A stretch of 64,000 nt of DNA from Nocardioides aquaticus. GTDB lineage: Bacteria; Actinomycetota; Actinomycetes; Propionibacteriales; Nocardioidaceae. The number at the start of each line of letters is the position of its first letter. The stretch's first letter is position 1. The notes under the pieces were generated by a model. It was given only the letters and a program-made list of their open reading frames with translations. It was not told the origin of the DNA and did not search any database. Shown here piece by piece: positions 8,020-19,155 of this stretch. Position numbers and translations under genes: made by a program. The stretch lies in contig NZ_CP075371.1 of NCBI RefSeq assembly GCF_018459925.1, positions 3,596,001 through 3,660,000 on the forward strand, in the 5' to 3' direction.

Positions 8020-8884
8020 GGGTCTCATTCTCGTCGAGGAAGGCGTCGACCACCGGCGCGAGCTGGTCGGCCTCGGTGACCAGGGCGAGGTGGCCGCCGC
8101 GGTAGATGTGGAGCCGGCCGCGCGGGATCAGTCGCGCCTGCATCCGGGGGTTGGCGACCGGGATGATCGGGTCGTCGTCGCCGCCGACCACCAGCGTCGG
8201 CTGACGCACCAGCGGCAGGAACGGCAGGCTGCTCCAGCCGGTCATCGCCATCAGCTGGTAGTAGTAGCCCCGCTTGGGCCCGGCCCGGGTGGCGGCGTGC
8301 AGCAGCGCGGAGCCTCGCACGGGGTCGGTGCGCATCGTGCCGCCGTAGATGGTGCCGGCGACCGCGGCGGCGTAGCCGGGATCGCGGTGCCGGCGCGGGG
8401 TCGACATGATCCGCAGCACCTCGGGCGAACCCGGCACCATCAGCATCCCGGTGCCGGTGGCCACCAGCACGACCCGGCGGACCTTGCGCGGCGACTGGAG
8501 GGCCAGCTGCTGGGCCAGGCCCCCGCCCCAGGAGATGCCGAGGACGTCGAAGCGGCGGTGGCCCAGGCGGCTCATCATCGCGGTGACCCAGGAGGACAGC
8601 GCGGCGATCGTGTAGGGCATGGGCGGCAGCGCGGACCCGCCCACGCCGGGGACGTCGAAGCGGACCACCCCCCGCTCCGGGTCGAGGTGGTCCACGAAGG
8701 CCTGGAGGCCCTCGAGGCTCAGGCCGATGCCGTTGCACAGCAGCAGCGGCGGGGCGTGGGTGTGCCGGCCGACGCCGGGGCGTACGGACACCCGCGCGGT
8801 GATCCCGCGGACGGTGACGTTGCGCACCCGGTCGGGTGCCGGCTGCGGCCGGTCGTCGGTCATCGGCTCAGCGGTCGTGGACAT
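8012..8884 (-). CDS. phaZ: alpha/beta hydrolase, probable intracellular PHA depolymerase
   Basis: 290 residues. PPLLLCNGIGLSLEGLQAF is the oxyanion strand, DVPGVGGS is the loop of family strand 4, and GISWGGGLAQQLA is the nucleophile elbow (GxSxG). GDDDPIIPV gives the acid and GGHLALV the catalytic His. The order and its position between phaC and an acyl-CoA dehydrogenase fit the poly(3-hydroxyalkanoate) depolymerase group that mobilises storage granules. A general esterase cannot be excluded. The 5' end overlaps phaC by 17 nt; an internal ATG at 8863 would remove the overlap. Confidence 0.82.
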   Translation of the reverse strand: MSTTAEPMTDDRPQPAPDRVRNVTVRGITARVSVRPGVGRHTHAPPLLLCNGIGLSLEGLQAFVDHLDPERGVVRFDVPGVGGSALPPMPYTIAALSSWVTAMMSRLGHRRFDVLGISWGGGLAQQLALQSPRKVRRVVLVATGTGMLMVPGSPEVLRIMSTPRRHRDPGYAAAVAGTIYGGTMRTDPVRGSALLHAATRAGPKRGYYYQLMAMTGWSSLPFLPLVRQPTLVVGGDDDPIIPVANPRMQARLIPRGRLHIYRGGHLALVTEADQLAPVVDAFLDENETHG

Positions 8885-10567
8885 AGGTCCCCGGTGCCTC
8901 GCACAACGGCTCGTGCTGCGCCGACCCCAGCCGGCGCGGCTTGCCCCGCTCGCCCCCGCAGCGCTCGGCCAGCCAGCCGGCGTAGTCGTCCCACCACGAG
9001 CCGGGCACCTGGTGCGCGCCGGCCAGCCAGTCCTGCGCCTCCGGCGGGTTCTGCTCGGCGGTGCGGAAGTTGGCCTTGGGGTTGCCCGGCGGGTTCACCA
9101 TGGCGGCGATGTGCCCGCTGGTGGAGAGCACGAACTTGCTCGTCCCGCCCAGCAGCTGCGTGGTCGCGTAGCAGGACTCCCACTGGCAGATGTGGTCGGC
9201 GATCCCGGCCACGACGTAGCTGTCCGTGGTCACCGTGCCGAGGTCGACCGGGGAGCCGAGCATCGTGGAGGCCTTCGGCTCGACCAGGGCGTTGCGGATC
9301 GCGAGGTCCATGAAGTCGCGGTGCATGCCCGCGCTCATCCGCACCGAGTCGGCGTTCCAGAACAGGATGTCGAACGCCTTCGGGGCGTGACCCATCAGGT
9401 AGTTGTTGACCCAGTAGTTCCAGATCAGGTCGTTGGGCCGCAGCCACGCGAAGACCTCCGCGAGGACCCGGCCGTCGAGGTAGCCCTTCTCCGCCGAGGC
9501 CCGGGTCGACGCCGCGGCCGCCTTGTGCGAGAGCAGGGCGCTGGTGATCCCGGCCCGCTCCTGGTCCAGCACGGTCACCATCAGGCTGTACGCCGCGATC
9601 CGGTCGAGCTTGTCGGTGGCCGCGAGGTGCGCCATCAGCATCGAGGTGATCATCCCGCCCGAGCAGATCCCCAGCAGCGCCGTCTTGTCCTGCCGGCTGA
9701 TCTGCTCCACGGCGTCGAGCGCGTCCAGGACGGCCTGGCCGTAGGTGTCCAGGTCCCACTCGGCGTGCCGCACGTCGGGGTTGCGCCACGAGATGCAGTA
9801 GACCTGGAGCCCGCTGCGGACCAGGTGCTCGACCATGGAGCGCTCCGCGGCCAGGTCGATGACGTAGTACTTGTTGATCGTCGGCGGGACGATCAGCAGC
9901 GGCACCTCACGCACCTGCGGCGTCTGCGGGGTGTACTGGATCAGCTCGAAGACCTCGGTGCGCAGCACCACGGCCCCCGGGGTGACCGCGATGTCCTCGC
10001 CCACCGCGAACGCGTCGGCCTCGACCATGGAGGGGATCCGGGGGGCGGTGGCGAAGTCCCGGACCAGGCGCCGTCCCCCGGCCAGGAGGTTGCCGCCACC
10101 GGTGTCCAGGGTGCGCTTGAGCACCTTGGGGTTCAGCACCGGGTTGTTGGTCGGGGCCATCGCCTCGACCAGGTTGTCGGCGATGAAGCCGATCCGGTGC
10201 CCGTCGCCCCAGTCGAGCTCGGCGTCGTCCACCAGCCCACGCACCGCCACGCCCCAGGCCAGGTAGCCCTGCAGGGTGCGGCGGAACAGGGGGTTCTTGG
10301 CCCAGGCCTCGTCCGACCAGCGCCGGTCCTTCGGCGCAGGCGCGAGCTCGGAGCGACCCAGGCCGACCTTGGCCAGCTCGACCCCGAGGCCGGCGGTGCG
10401 CTTCACGACGCGCTGCGGGCGCCGGGCCAGGCCGGCGGCGAACCGGATGCCGGACATGCCGGGCACGAACCGGCGGACCGGGTTGCGCCCGGCGTCGGCG
10501 AGCAGGAGGTCCAGCGGCGTGGACAGCTCGCTGCTCTCGGCGGCGGCCGCCTCTTCCTCGGTGGTGG

Positions 10568-10571
<4 letters not shown>
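8868..10571 (-). CDS. phaC: polyhydroxyalkanoate synthase
   Basis: 567 residues, near the usual class I length. An N-terminal region with [11 protein letters not shown] precedes the alpha/beta-hydrolase core starting at about residue 222. The lipase-like box GICSGG has Cys at about 303, which carries the growing polyester chain. [15 protein letters not shown] and [13 protein letters not shown] give the catalytic Asp and His. It polymerises 3-hydroxyacyl-CoA into storage granules. The gene overlaps the acyl-CoA ligase upstream by ATGA and the depolymerase downstream, forming one operon for making and mobilising PHA. Confidence 0.93.
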
Positions 10572-12067
<1,496 letters not shown>

Positions 12068-12175
12068 GAGGGACCTCTCTGCATTCGGGGACGGCAACCC
12101 GGCCAGCCTAGGCCCCCCTGTGACACCGACCACAAGGGGTCGAAGGGGTGGCCTGCGCCGATCGGTCGCGATCAG

Positions 12176-12181
12176 TAGCGT
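12176..12181 (+). promoter_or_regulatory. -10-like TAGCGT before the methyltransferase
   Basis: TAGCGT ends 7 nt before the ATG at 12189, again leaderless-type spacing. It sits in the 121-bp divergent region shared with the acyl-CoA ligase gene. Confidence 0.45.
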
Positions 12182-12188
12182 CGCAGCC

Positions 12189-13019
12189 ATGGCAGGCGGG
12201 TGGTCCGGGGTGGCGCAGGCCTACGCCGCCACCTTCGCCGGGCTCTGCGCCGGCGTCCACGAGCCGCTGCTGGACGCGGCCCTGGTCGGTCGGGGGACGC
12301 GGGTGCTCGACGTCGGGTGCGGGCCGGGCGGGCTGTCCCTGGCAGCGGCGGACCGGGGCGCGGAGGTGAGCGCGGTCGACCCCGACCCCGGCATGGTCGC
12401 CCTCGCGCGCACGACGGCGCCGACGGCGGCCGTCACCGACGGCGGGCTGCCGGACCTGCCGGTCCACCGGCTGCCGCACCGGTCCTACGACGCCGTCCTG
12501 GCCGCCTTCGTCGTCAACCACCTGCCGGACCCGCGGGCCGGGCTGGCCGCGCTGGCGGGGGTGGTGGCACCGGGCGGACGGGTCGCGGTGACCGTCTGGC
12601 CCTCCGGGGCGACGCCGCAGTCGCGGCTGTGGGAGCGGGTGGTGGCCGACGCCGGGGCGGTGCCGCCCGCAGGCGTGCGGCTGCCGCCGGACCTCGACTT
12701 CCCCCGCACGGTCGACGGCCTGGCCAGCCTCGTGGCCGGGTCGGGCCTCTCCGTGGTCGAGGCCCGGCTGCTGGCCTGGACCCACGTCTGCGACCCGGGG
12801 ATGGTCTGGGCGGGTGCCTCGGCCGGGATCGGCGGCCAGGGCGCCACCCTCCTCGCGCAGCCGCCGGAGGTGCGGGAGCAGATGCGGGCGGCCTACGAGC
12901 GCCACGTGGCGGACCTGGTCGTCGACGGCCGGCTCCACCTGGCCACCACCGCCGTCCTCGTCACCGCCGAGATGACGCTTGCGGACAGCCGAGATGACGC
13001 TCGCGGCGCCTCGAGATGA
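12189..13019 (+). CDS. class I SAM-dependent methyltransferase
   Basis: 276 residues. [33 protein letters not shown] contains the glycine-rich SAM loop (motif I) and the acidic end of beta-2. [16 protein letters not shown] is motif II (post-II NHLPD) and [11 protein letters not shown] is motif III. The fold matches UbiE/Methyltransf_11-type enzymes; the substrate is unknown. The last codons lie in a sequence where GAGATGACGC occurs three times, and the stop overlaps the next gene by 4 nt. The shared repeat suggests the gene end was remodelled. Confidence 0.85.
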   Translation: MAGGWSGVAQAYAATFAGLCAGVHEPLLDAALVGRGTRVLDVGCGPGGLSLAAADRGAEVSAVDPDPGMVALARTTAPTAAVTDGGLPDLPVHRLPHRSYDAVLAAFVVNHLPDPRAGLAALAGVVAPGGRVAVTVWPSGATPQSRLWERVVADAGAVPPAGVRLPPDLDFPRTVDGLASLVAGSGLSVVEARLLAWTHVCDPGMVWAGASAGIGGQGATLLAQPPEVREQMRAAYERHVADLVVDGRLHLATTAVLVTAEMTLADSRDDARGASR

Positions 13020-13915
13020 CGCGTCCGGACACCGTGGACCCGACGGGGCGCGCGTTGGCGCACGTCGCCGCGAGGTCGGACCCCGCTGCGCCCGCACTCG
13101 ACCGCGACCTGCGCGTCACCCTCGGCTTCCACCCCGACCGCCGGGCCGCGCGCGGCGGGCCGACCCTCCTCGAGTCCCTGGCCCAGGACGGCGTCTACCG
13201 CTCGCAGTTCGAGACCGGCACGAGCAACGGCGGCCTGACCGCGCACCGCGGCGGGGCTCGCTGGCGGTGGGAGCAGGAGATCTTCGGTGGGGCGTACGAC
13301 GCCGCGCCGGCCTCGGCGCGCCCCCGGTACGGCGCGCTGGACCGTCCGGGGGGACCAGGACCCGGCGGGGCCCCTCGGTTCGGCTCGGCCCACCTGCGAC
13401 TGCGCGAGGAGGTCCTGGACCGCGCCACCTTCTGCTTCCCCGACTCGGCGCTGGCTCCGACCGCGTTCGCCACGGCCGCCCACTTCGACCTGTGGCCGCT
13501 CGTGGCGACCTGGGACGCTCGTCCGCTGACCGACGAGGTCGAGGCCGGGCCCGGCGGTCGCCTCGACGCCTACGTCGAGGCGCACGTGCACGGTCCGGTC
13601 CTGCTGGCAGGGGACGTCGAGGCGCTCGTCCTGGACCCGTGCTGGCGCGGCACCGCGACCGATCGGCAGGCGGGGCTCCTCGGGGTGCCGGTCGAGTGGC
13701 ACGAGGGACGGCGTCTGTCGGTCGCCGAGCTGGCGCGGCACCCGGCGTACCGGGGTCCGGAGACGGTGGAGGTCGGCCTGCGCGTCGCCCAGGACGGTCT
13801 GCTGGACGCTCGTGTGATCGGGCACGCGGTCGAGGCGGGTGCCGAGGACCCGCAGCAGCTCAAGCGCGTCTGGCACCACGTGGCGCGCTGGGGCGAGGCC
13901 GTGGAACCACGATGA
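13016..13915 (+). CDS. DUF3626 domain protein
   Basis: 299 residues. Recognised from the conserved order RVTLGFHPDR, LLESLAQDGVYRSQFETGTSNGGLTA, FGSAHLRLRE-VLDRATFCFPDS, LDAYVEAHVHGPVLLAGDVEALVLDPC and the C-terminal LKRVWHHVARWG. The function of DUF3626 is not established. Conserved His/Asp/Glu residues in FHPD and EAHVHG could bind a metal. It starts at ATG 13016, overlapping the methyltransferase stop, and is probably co-transcribed with it. Confidence 0.75.
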   Translation: MTRPDTVDPTGRALAHVAARSDPAAPALDRDLRVTLGFHPDRRAARGGPTLLESLAQDGVYRSQFETGTSNGGLTAHRGGARWRWEQEIFGGAYDAAPASARPRYGALDRPGGPGPGGAPRFGSAHLRLREEVLDRATFCFPDSALAPTAFATAAHFDLWPLVATWDARPLTDEVEAGPGGRLDAYVEAHVHGPVLLAGDVEALVLDPCWRGTATDRQAGLLGVPVEWHEGRRLSVAELARHPAYRGPETVEVGLRVAQDGLLDARVIGHAVEAGAEDPQQLKRVWHHVARWGEAVEPR

Positions 13916-13922
13916 TGGGTCC

Positions 13923-14648
13923 ATGACCTCCCCCGACCTCGCGGCCGTGGCTGCCGACCTCGCCCCCAGCGGCACGCTGCGCGCCTCGATCAACCTGGGC
14001 AACCCGGTGCTCGCCCACGGCACCCCCGACGAGCCCGGCGGGGTGACCGTCGACCTGGCCCGCGCCCTCGGCGAGCGCCTCGGTCTCCCGGTCGAGCTGC
14101 TCTGCTTCGACGCGGCACGCTCGTCCTTGGAGGCGATGCAGGACGGGCGCGCCGACCTGTGCTTCCTCGCGATCGACCCGGCCCGCGCCGAGACCGTCGC
14201 CTTCACCGCGCCGTACGTGCTGATCGAGGGCGTCTACGTCGTGCCCGAAGACTCCCCGCTGACCCGTGCCGACCAGGTCGACCGCGCGGGCGTCCGCGTG
14301 GGGGTCAAGCAGGGCTCGGCCTACGACCTCCACCTGACCCGTGCCCTCGAGCACGCCGAGGTCGTCCGCGGCGCCGAGGGCACCACGGTCTACGTCGAGC
14401 AGTCCCTGGAGGTGGGCGCCGGGATCAGGCAGCCGGTGAGCGCGTTCGTGACCGACCGCGCCGGCCACCGGCTGCTCGAGCCGGCCTTCATGCAGATCGA
14501 GCAGGCCGTCGGCACCACGCAGACCCGCGCTGCGGCGACCGTCGACCACCTGAGGGCGTACGTCGAGGAGCAGAAGGCGAACGGCTTCGTCGCCGAGTCC
14601 CTCGCCCGCGCCGGCCGGCCGGACACGCGGGTCGCGCCGCCCGCGTGA
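13923..14648 (+). CDS. amino-acid-type solute-binding domain protein without signal peptide
   Basis: 241 residues with the type II periplasmic-binding fold. LRASINLGNPV opens it, and VTVDLARALGERLGLPVEL is the family segment that follows the ligand loop. ADLCFLAIDPARAETVAFTAPYVLIEGVYVV is the hinge strand, and VRVGVKQGSAYDLHLTRAL starts domain 2. Solute-binding proteins of ABC transporters normally carry a signal peptide or lipobox; none is visible here, nor are permease genes nearby. It may act in the cytoplasm as a ligand sensor. The stop overlaps the next gene (GTGA). Confidence 0.78.
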   Translation: MTSPDLAAVAADLAPSGTLRASINLGNPVLAHGTPDEPGGVTVDLARALGERLGLPVELLCFDAARSSLEAMQDGRADLCFLAIDPARAETVAFTAPYVLIEGVYVVPEDSPLTRADQVDRAGVRVGVKQGSAYDLHLTRALEHAEVVRGAEGTTVYVEQSLEVGAGIRQPVSAFVTDRAGHRLLEPAFMQIEQAVGTTQTRAAATVDHLRAYVEEQKANGFVAESLARAGRPDTRVAPPA

Positions 14649-15211
14649 CCCCGCACCGGCTGATCCACCTCAACGGCCCGCCCGGCGTCGGCAAGAGCAC
14701 GCTCGCGGCGCGGTACGCCGCCGACCACCCGGGCACCCTGAACTGCGAGATCGACCTGCTGCGCGGGCTCGTCGGTGGGGTCGAGGAGGACTTCTCCCAC
14801 GCCGGCACCCTCATCCGGCCGGCCGCCCTCGCGATGGTGGCCGCCTACCTCGAGCACAGCGGCGACGTCGTGCTCCCCCAGATGATCGCGAACCCGGCCG
14901 AGCTCGACCGGTTCCGCCGTGCCGCCACCGGTCACGGCGGCGCGCACGTGCACGTCGTGCTCACCGGTGGTCCTGCCGACGTCGCCGCACGGTTCCACGA
15001 CCGGTCGACCGACCTGCTGCACCACCGCCTCGCAGCCAGGACGGTCGCGGCGGACGGCGGCGTGTCGGCCCTCCGCCGGTGGCACGAGGCGATGGCCGGG
15101 CTGGCGGAGACCGAGCCGGACACGATCCTGCTGCCCACGGCACCAGGCGACATCGAGGCGACGTACGCCGACCTGCTCGCCACGCTCGACCAGTTGGTCA
15201 TCCAGGGGTGA
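14645..15211 (+). CDS. P-loop AAA/kinase-like protein
   Basis: 188 residues from a GTG that overlaps the previous stop. HLNGPPGVGKSTLAARYAADHPG is a Walker A loop (GxxGxGKST). NCEIDLLRGLVGG and VVLPQMIANPAELDRF follow, the latter perhaps the acidic strand region, and HVHVVLTGG resembles strand 4 of small kinases. Short ATP-binding proteins of this kind include zeta-toxin-like and gluconate-kinase-like enzymes. Substrate is not deducible. No antitoxin-like gene is adjacent. Confidence 0.7.
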   Translation: MTPHRLIHLNGPPGVGKSTLAARYAADHPGTLNCEIDLLRGLVGGVEEDFSHAGTLIRPAALAMVAAYLEHSGDVVLPQMIANPAELDRFRRAATGHGGAHVHVVLTGGPADVAARFHDRSTDLLHHRLAARTVAADGGVSALRRWHEAMAGLAETEPDTILLPTAPGDIEATYADLLATLDQLVIQG

Positions 15212-15775
15212 CCGCGCCACCGGGACCCTGGTCCGCCGAGGGTCGCGCCGCGCGGTGGAGCCACAGCCGGCGCAGCAGCGCGACGAGGCTGGCCGCGAAC
15301 CCGAGCGCTGCCGCCGCGATGAAGCCGTAGAGGATCGGCTGACGGGGGTTGGTCGAGATCGTCTCCGGGTCGTCTGGCACGTAGCGGACGGTCACGGGCT
15401 CCACCTCCCCGCGCGGCACGCACCCCCCCCCCGCACCGGGATGGTCGTCCCGTACGACCGCCCACCCACCTCGTACTCCACCGGGGCGTCCCTGCAGAAG
15501 GTGTACGACGTGCTGCCGCTGCGTCCGGAGCGCTCCTCGCCGCCGCCCAGCTGGCGCCCGGTGGTGGAGGCGCTGAGCGCGAGGTCCTCGCTGTTGGCGA
15601 GCAGCAGCAGCGGCACCAGCAGACCGGAGGCGACCAGCATCACCAGGAGCGCCGGCAGCGGCGTACGGGCACGCGCCCCAGCGACGCGGGGACGACGTCG
15701 CGCGGCCCGCTCCGCCGGGGTCGACCCCTTCGAGCCCCACCGCTGGAGCGCGGTCTGCTTCTTCTCCTCGGCCAC
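15198..15775 (-). pseudogene. DUF3592-like membrane protein gene, frameshifted at a C10 tract
   Basis: Two overlapping minus-strand frames make one protein. The N-terminal part (GTG 15775) gives VAEEKKQTALQRWG, a transmembrane segment PALLVMLVASGLLVPLLLLA, then SYTFCRDAPVEYEVGGRSYG. The C-terminal part gives VTVRYVPDDPETISTNPRQP, then a second transmembrane helix ILYGFIAAAALGFAASLVAL and a basic tail. The join falls in a run of ten C on the plus strand at 15,423-15,432. DUF3592 proteins have this TM-beta domain-TM layout. The break is either a sequencing error, a decayed gene or a slippage switch. Confidence 0.7.
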
Positions 15776-15870
15776 GGCCGTCCTCCCGATCCGGTCCACC
15801 GGTGTCGTCCCGGGTCCGGAGGAAGGATGCGGGGACCCGGGGCCGGGGACCACCCCTGTCTGGACACGGC

Positions 15871-15898
15871 GAAGGCCCCCGCCGGGGCGGGGGCCTTC
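15871..15898 (-). terminator. hairpin terminator downstream of ssrA
   Basis: GAAGGCCCCCGCC and its exact reverse complement are separated by 2 bp, giving a 13-bp stem about 15 nt past the tmRNA 3' end. No U tract follows, as is common in actinobacteria. Confidence 0.7.
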
Positions 15899-15913
15899 TC
15901 AACAGAGGGCTGT

Positions 15914-16282
15914 CGTGGAGCTGGCGGGAATCGAACCCGCGTCCTCGAGCGTCGAACCAGGTCTTCTCCGGGTGCAGTCCGTGCTGTCGTTTTCTCGGCC
16001 CCGACGCTCGCACGAACACGTCGCCGACAGGCCCAGTCAGGTTTGAGTCCCGATCACCCGCCCTGACAGCAGGTGATCAGCAAGTCTCCTAGATGACGCC
16101 AGGATCCGGGACGGAGACGGATGCCCGGTCTGACGCTTCGATCACTGCTCAGGCAGCGAGAGCGAAGGAACTGCGCTTAGAGTCGGCAGTTATAAGTTCC
16201 CAACGATCGTTTACGAGATGACGTTGGCTCCTCGACCCGCTTCCCCTGGGACGTACGTCCCAAGTCGAAACCGATCAGCCCC
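15914..16282 (-). ncRNA. ssrA: tmRNA (ssrA)
   Basis: The minus strand begins GGGGCTGATCGGTTTCGACT, the standard tmRNA 5' end, and finishes with a T-arm GGTTCGATTCCCGCCAGCTCCA that pairs with the 5' end as the acceptor stem. The CCA is not fully encoded. The tag frame (16149-16187) reads ADSKRSSFALAA followed by TGA, with the ALAA degradation signal. tmRNA releases stalled ribosomes together with SmpB, whose gene is about 1 kb upstream. Apparent protein frames over this region are spurious. Confidence 0.95.
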
Positions 16283-16351
16283 TCTTGAGTTGTGACCCCA
16301 GCATACCCGCCCCACCCGGGGGCGCGTCGAGCCGACGACGAGGCGGCCCGC

Positions 16352-17263
16352 TCAGCCGCCGACGCCGACCCCGAAGAGCTCCGCACCGTTGTCCCAGCAC
16401 ACCGCGCGCAACCAGTCGTCGCCCAGCCCGAGCCGCTCCAGGCTCTCCAGCTGGTGGGCGTAGGGGTACGGGATCGTCGGGAAGTCGGTGCCCAGCAGGA
16501 TCTTGCCGCCGAGGTCCCGCAGCGCCGGCACGAGGTGGTCGGGGAAGCGGCCCGCGGCCTCGTCGAAGAAGTCGGTGAAGACCATCGTGGTGTCCAGCCG
16601 CACGCGCTCGAAGCGCTCGGCGAGCGCGAAGAAGCCGTCGTACTCCGGCGCCCCCATGTGCGCGACCACGACGGCCAGCCGCGGGAACCGCTCGAGGACC
16701 GCGCGCATTGGCTCGGGCCCGGTGAAGGCGTTCGCGACGGGGCCCGACCCGGCGTGCACGACCACCGGCGTGCCGGCGTCCTCGAGCACGCCCCAGACGG
16801 GGTCGAGCAGCCGGTCGTCGAGGTGGAACTCCCCCACCTGCACGTGGACCTTGAAGACCGCGATGCCGTCGCCGACCAGGTCCGCGACGTAGGCGCCCGC
16901 CTCCGGCTCGGGGAAGAACGTGCCGGACCACAGGCTCTCGGGCACGTCGCGGGCGAAGCCCCGCGCCCACTCGTTGAGGAACCCCGCCACCCCGGGCTTG
17001 TGGGCGTAGGGCAGCGTCGGGAAGGCACGGACGCCCATCGCCCGCAGCAGCGCCACCCGCTCCTCGAGCGGGGCCCGGTAGCGGATCGGCCACGGCCGCC
17101 CGATCTTGGGACCGGCCGCGTCGAAGACGGCGTAGACGGCCCTCTCGATCGGTGGCGGCAGGAAGTGGGTGTGGACGTCCACCAGGCCCGGCAGGCCCAG
17201 GCGTTCCCAGAACGCACGGACGGGGGCGACGTCGTGGTCTCGAGACGCTCGCTCCTCGACCAC
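16352..17263 (-). CDS. amidohydrolase family (TIM-barrel) protein
   Basis: About 303 residues. GLPGLVDVHTHFLPPP contains the metal-binding HxH of the amidohydrolase-2 family. VVHAGSGPVANAF, VVVAHMGAPEYDGFFALAERF and ILLGTDFPTIPYPYAHQLE supply the further His and Asp ligands. Relatives are decarboxylases and hydrolases acting on aromatic acids or lactones. The start is uncertain: related proteins begin near RAFWERLGLPG, but the codon there is GTC. The nearest usable GTGs, at 17263 and 17290, lie inside a direct repeat (17237-17290). The gene follows smpB closely. Confidence 0.8.
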   Translation of the reverse strand: MVEERASRDHDVAPVRAFWERLGLPGLVDVHTHFLPPPIERAVYAVFDAAGPKIGRPWPIRYRAPLEERVALLRAMGVRAFPTLPYAHKPGVAGFLNEWARGFARDVPESLWSGTFFPEPEAGAYVADLVGDGIAVFKVHVQVGEFHLDDRLLDPVWGVLEDAGTPVVVHAGSGPVANAFTGPEPMRAVLERFPRLAVVVAHMGAPEYDGFFALAERFERVRLDTTMVFTDFFDEAAGRFPDHLVPALRDLGGKILLGTDFPTIPYPYAHQLESLERLGLGDDWLRAVCWDNGAELFGVGVGG

Positions 17264-17290
17264 CGGGGACGGGGCCCCCTCCTCGACCAC
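17237..17290. repeat. extragenic repeat with CCGGTGGTCGAGGAG direct copies
   Basis: On the minus strand CCGGTGGTCGAGGAG occurs twice, 27 bp apart. The second copy continues into CGAGCGTCTCGAGACCACG, which contains the palindrome TCTCGAGA. From memory, similar blocks recur between genes in Nocardioides genomes, so this may be a REP-like element. It lies over the apparent 5' end of the amidohydrolase gene. Confidence 0.5.
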
Positions 17291-17295
17291 CGGGG

Positions 17296-17775
17296 TCAGT
17301 CGTCCATGCCCTTGAGGCGACGCCCCAGGGCCTGGTCCTTCTCCCGGACGGCCTGGCGCTCGGCGAGCGCGTGCCGCTTGTCCCACGTCTTCTTGCCCTT
17401 GCCGAGGGCGATCTCGACCTTGGCGCGGCCGTTGAGGAAGTAGAGCGCGAGCGGGATGACGGTCAGGCCCTTCTCGCTCGCGCGACGCTCGATCTTCTCG
17501 ATCTCGCTGCGGTGCAGCAGCAGCTTGCGCTTGCGGCGGGCGGCGTGGTTGGTCCACGTGCCCTGGGTGTACTCCGGGATGTGCACCCCGTGCAGCCAGG
17601 CCTCGTCCCGCTCGATGTCGACGAACCCGTCGACCAGCGAGGCACGGCCCATCCGCAGCGACTTCACCTCGGTGCCCTGCAGCACCATGCCGGCCTCGAA
17701 GGTGTCCTCGATGAGGTAGTCGTGCCGCGCCTTCTTGTTCTGCGCGACGATCTGCCGCCCCTGCTCCTTGGCCAT
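17296..17775 (-). CDS. smpB: SsrA-binding protein SmpB
   Basis: 159 residues, ATG 17775 with GGGAGG at good spacing. [35 protein letters not shown] is the diagnostic start of SmpB, followed by [11 protein letters not shown] and [12 protein letters not shown]. The basic C-terminal tail [27 protein letters not shown] enters the ribosome A-site path. It binds tmRNA, encoded nearby on the same strand, for trans-translation. Confidence 0.97.
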   Translation of the reverse strand: MAKEQGRQIVAQNKKARHDYLIEDTFEAGMVLQGTEVKSLRMGRASLVDGFVDIERDEAWLHGVHIPEYTQGTWTNHAARRKRKLLLHRSEIEKIERRASEKGLTVIPLALYFLNGRAKVEIALGKGKKTWDKRHALAERQAVREKDQALGRRLKGMDD

Positions 17776-17822
17776 GGGTCCATCCTCCCAGGCACGGTCA
17801 ATCGGGTTGCCCGGAGGTGGCG

Positions 17823-19097
17823 CTACAGGTACGTCATCGGGTCGACGGCGGTGCCGTTCTCCAGCAGCGTGAAGTGCAGGTGGCAGCCGGTGGACCAGCC
17901 CGTGTCACCGACGTACCCGAGGGTCTGGCCCTGGGAGACCCGCTCGCCCACGCCGACGGTGTAGCTCGACGCGTGGTTGTAGACCGCGGTGAGGTTGACG
18001 CCGTTGACGTTGCCCAGCGAGACGTAGAGGCGGTTGCCGTACACCTCGGAGGAGTAGCTGGAGATGACGGTCCCGTCGGCCATGGCCGACAGCGGGGCAC
18101 CACAGCCGGGGGCGAAGTCGGTGCCGTCGTGCAGCCCGTAGTAGCCGTAGATCGGGTGCGTGCGGTACCCGTACGGCGAGGTGATGGACCCGCCGGACGG
18201 CATCGTGAAGAGGCCTGCCGTCTCGCCGGTGTACCCGGTCCCGGCCCGCTCGGCCGCGCGCTGGGCGGCGAGGATCTTCTCGCGGACCCCGGCCTCCTGC
18301 CGCTCGAGCTCCACCAGTGCCTTCTGGTCCTCGGCGCGGGCGGCCAGCGCGGCCTGCTTGGCCGACCGGCTGGTCCGCACCAGCTCCAGCACCTGGTCAC
18401 GGGCGGTGACCGCGCGGTCGCGCAGCAGGCGCATCCGCCGCACGGTGCGCGCGGCCTCGGCCTGCTGGGCGGCGACGAGGTCGGTGGCCTCGGCCACCTC
18501 GGCCTCGGTGGCCTCGAGGCGGGCCTCGGCGGTCTGGACCTCGTCGTACACCGTGGTCTGGCGCCCCACGATGAGCTGCTCGGCCTGCTGCTCGACCTCG
18601 ATGTCCTCGAGCGACCCGGCGGACAGGAAGGACGACAGGGTCCGCAGACCGGGGTCGCCCGCCCCCTGGTAGATCGAGGTGATCGTGTCGGTGGCCTCGG
18701 TCCGGGTCTGGGCGACCGCGATCCGGCCGGCGATCAGCGCGGTCTGGGCGGCCGCCAGGCGCTCCTCGGAGGCAGCCAGCTCGACCCGCAGCTCGGCGTT
18801 GCGGTCGGCGGCCGCGGCGACCTCGCCCTCGAGCCGGGCCAGCTCGTCGCGGGCGTCGGCGAGCCGGCCCGTGGCGGCGTCCAGCGCGGCGTTCGCCCGC
18901 TGGGCCCGGTCGCTGGCCTCGTCGATGCCGTTGCGCGTGGCGGCGATCCGGTCCTGGATCTCCTGCTGCCGGTCGCGCAGGCCCTCCGCCGAGGCCGGGG
19001 ACGTCGAGGACAGGGTCGTGCCCAGACCGCACGTGAGCGCAGCAGCCAGGGTGACTGCTGCGGCACGGCGACGAGGAGCGCTGGGGAAGGAGCGCAC
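17823..19097 (-). CDS. secreted M23 peptidase with coiled coil (FtsEX-associated murein hydrolase)
   Basis: 424 residues from GTG 19097. A signal peptide ends near SPASA, then about 250 residues of heptad-rich coiled coil, then a LytM/M23 domain. Zinc motifs are present: [12 protein letters not shown] (HxxxD) and [10 protein letters not shown] (HxH). It lies directly downstream of ftsE-ftsX on the same strand. In EnvC, RipC and PcsB systems such coiled-coil hydrolases are activated by FtsX during cell division. The intact zinc motifs suggest it is itself catalytic. Confidence 0.92.
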   Translation of the reverse strand: MRSFPSAPRRRAAAVTLAAALTCGLGTTLSSTSPASAEGLRDRQQEIQDRIAATRNGIDEASDRAQRANAALDAATGRLADARDELARLEGEVAAAADRNAELRVELAASEERLAAAQTALIAGRIAVAQTRTEATDTITSIYQGAGDPGLRTLSSFLSAGSLEDIEVEQQAEQLIVGRQTTVYDEVQTAEARLEATEAEVAEATDLVAAQQAEAARTVRRMRLLRDRAVTARDQVLELVRTSRSAKQAALAARAEDQKALVELERQEAGVREKILAAQRAAERAGTGYTGETAGLFTMPSGGSITSPYGYRTHPIYGYYGLHDGTDFAPGCGAPLSAMADGTVISSYSSEVYGNRLYVSLGNVNGVNLTAVYNHASSYTVGVGERVSQGQTLGYVGDTGWSTGCHLHFTLLENGTAVDPMTYL

Positions 19098-19155
19098 GTG
19101 TTCCGCCTTCGGCGTTTTCGGGGAAGAGAAGCACCCCGACGGTAGGGCCTGGCGG

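Noticed and set aside
15802..16092. Open frames over the tmRNA gene
   Set aside because: They cover the conserved ssrA structure and tag; the RNA gene explains the sequence.
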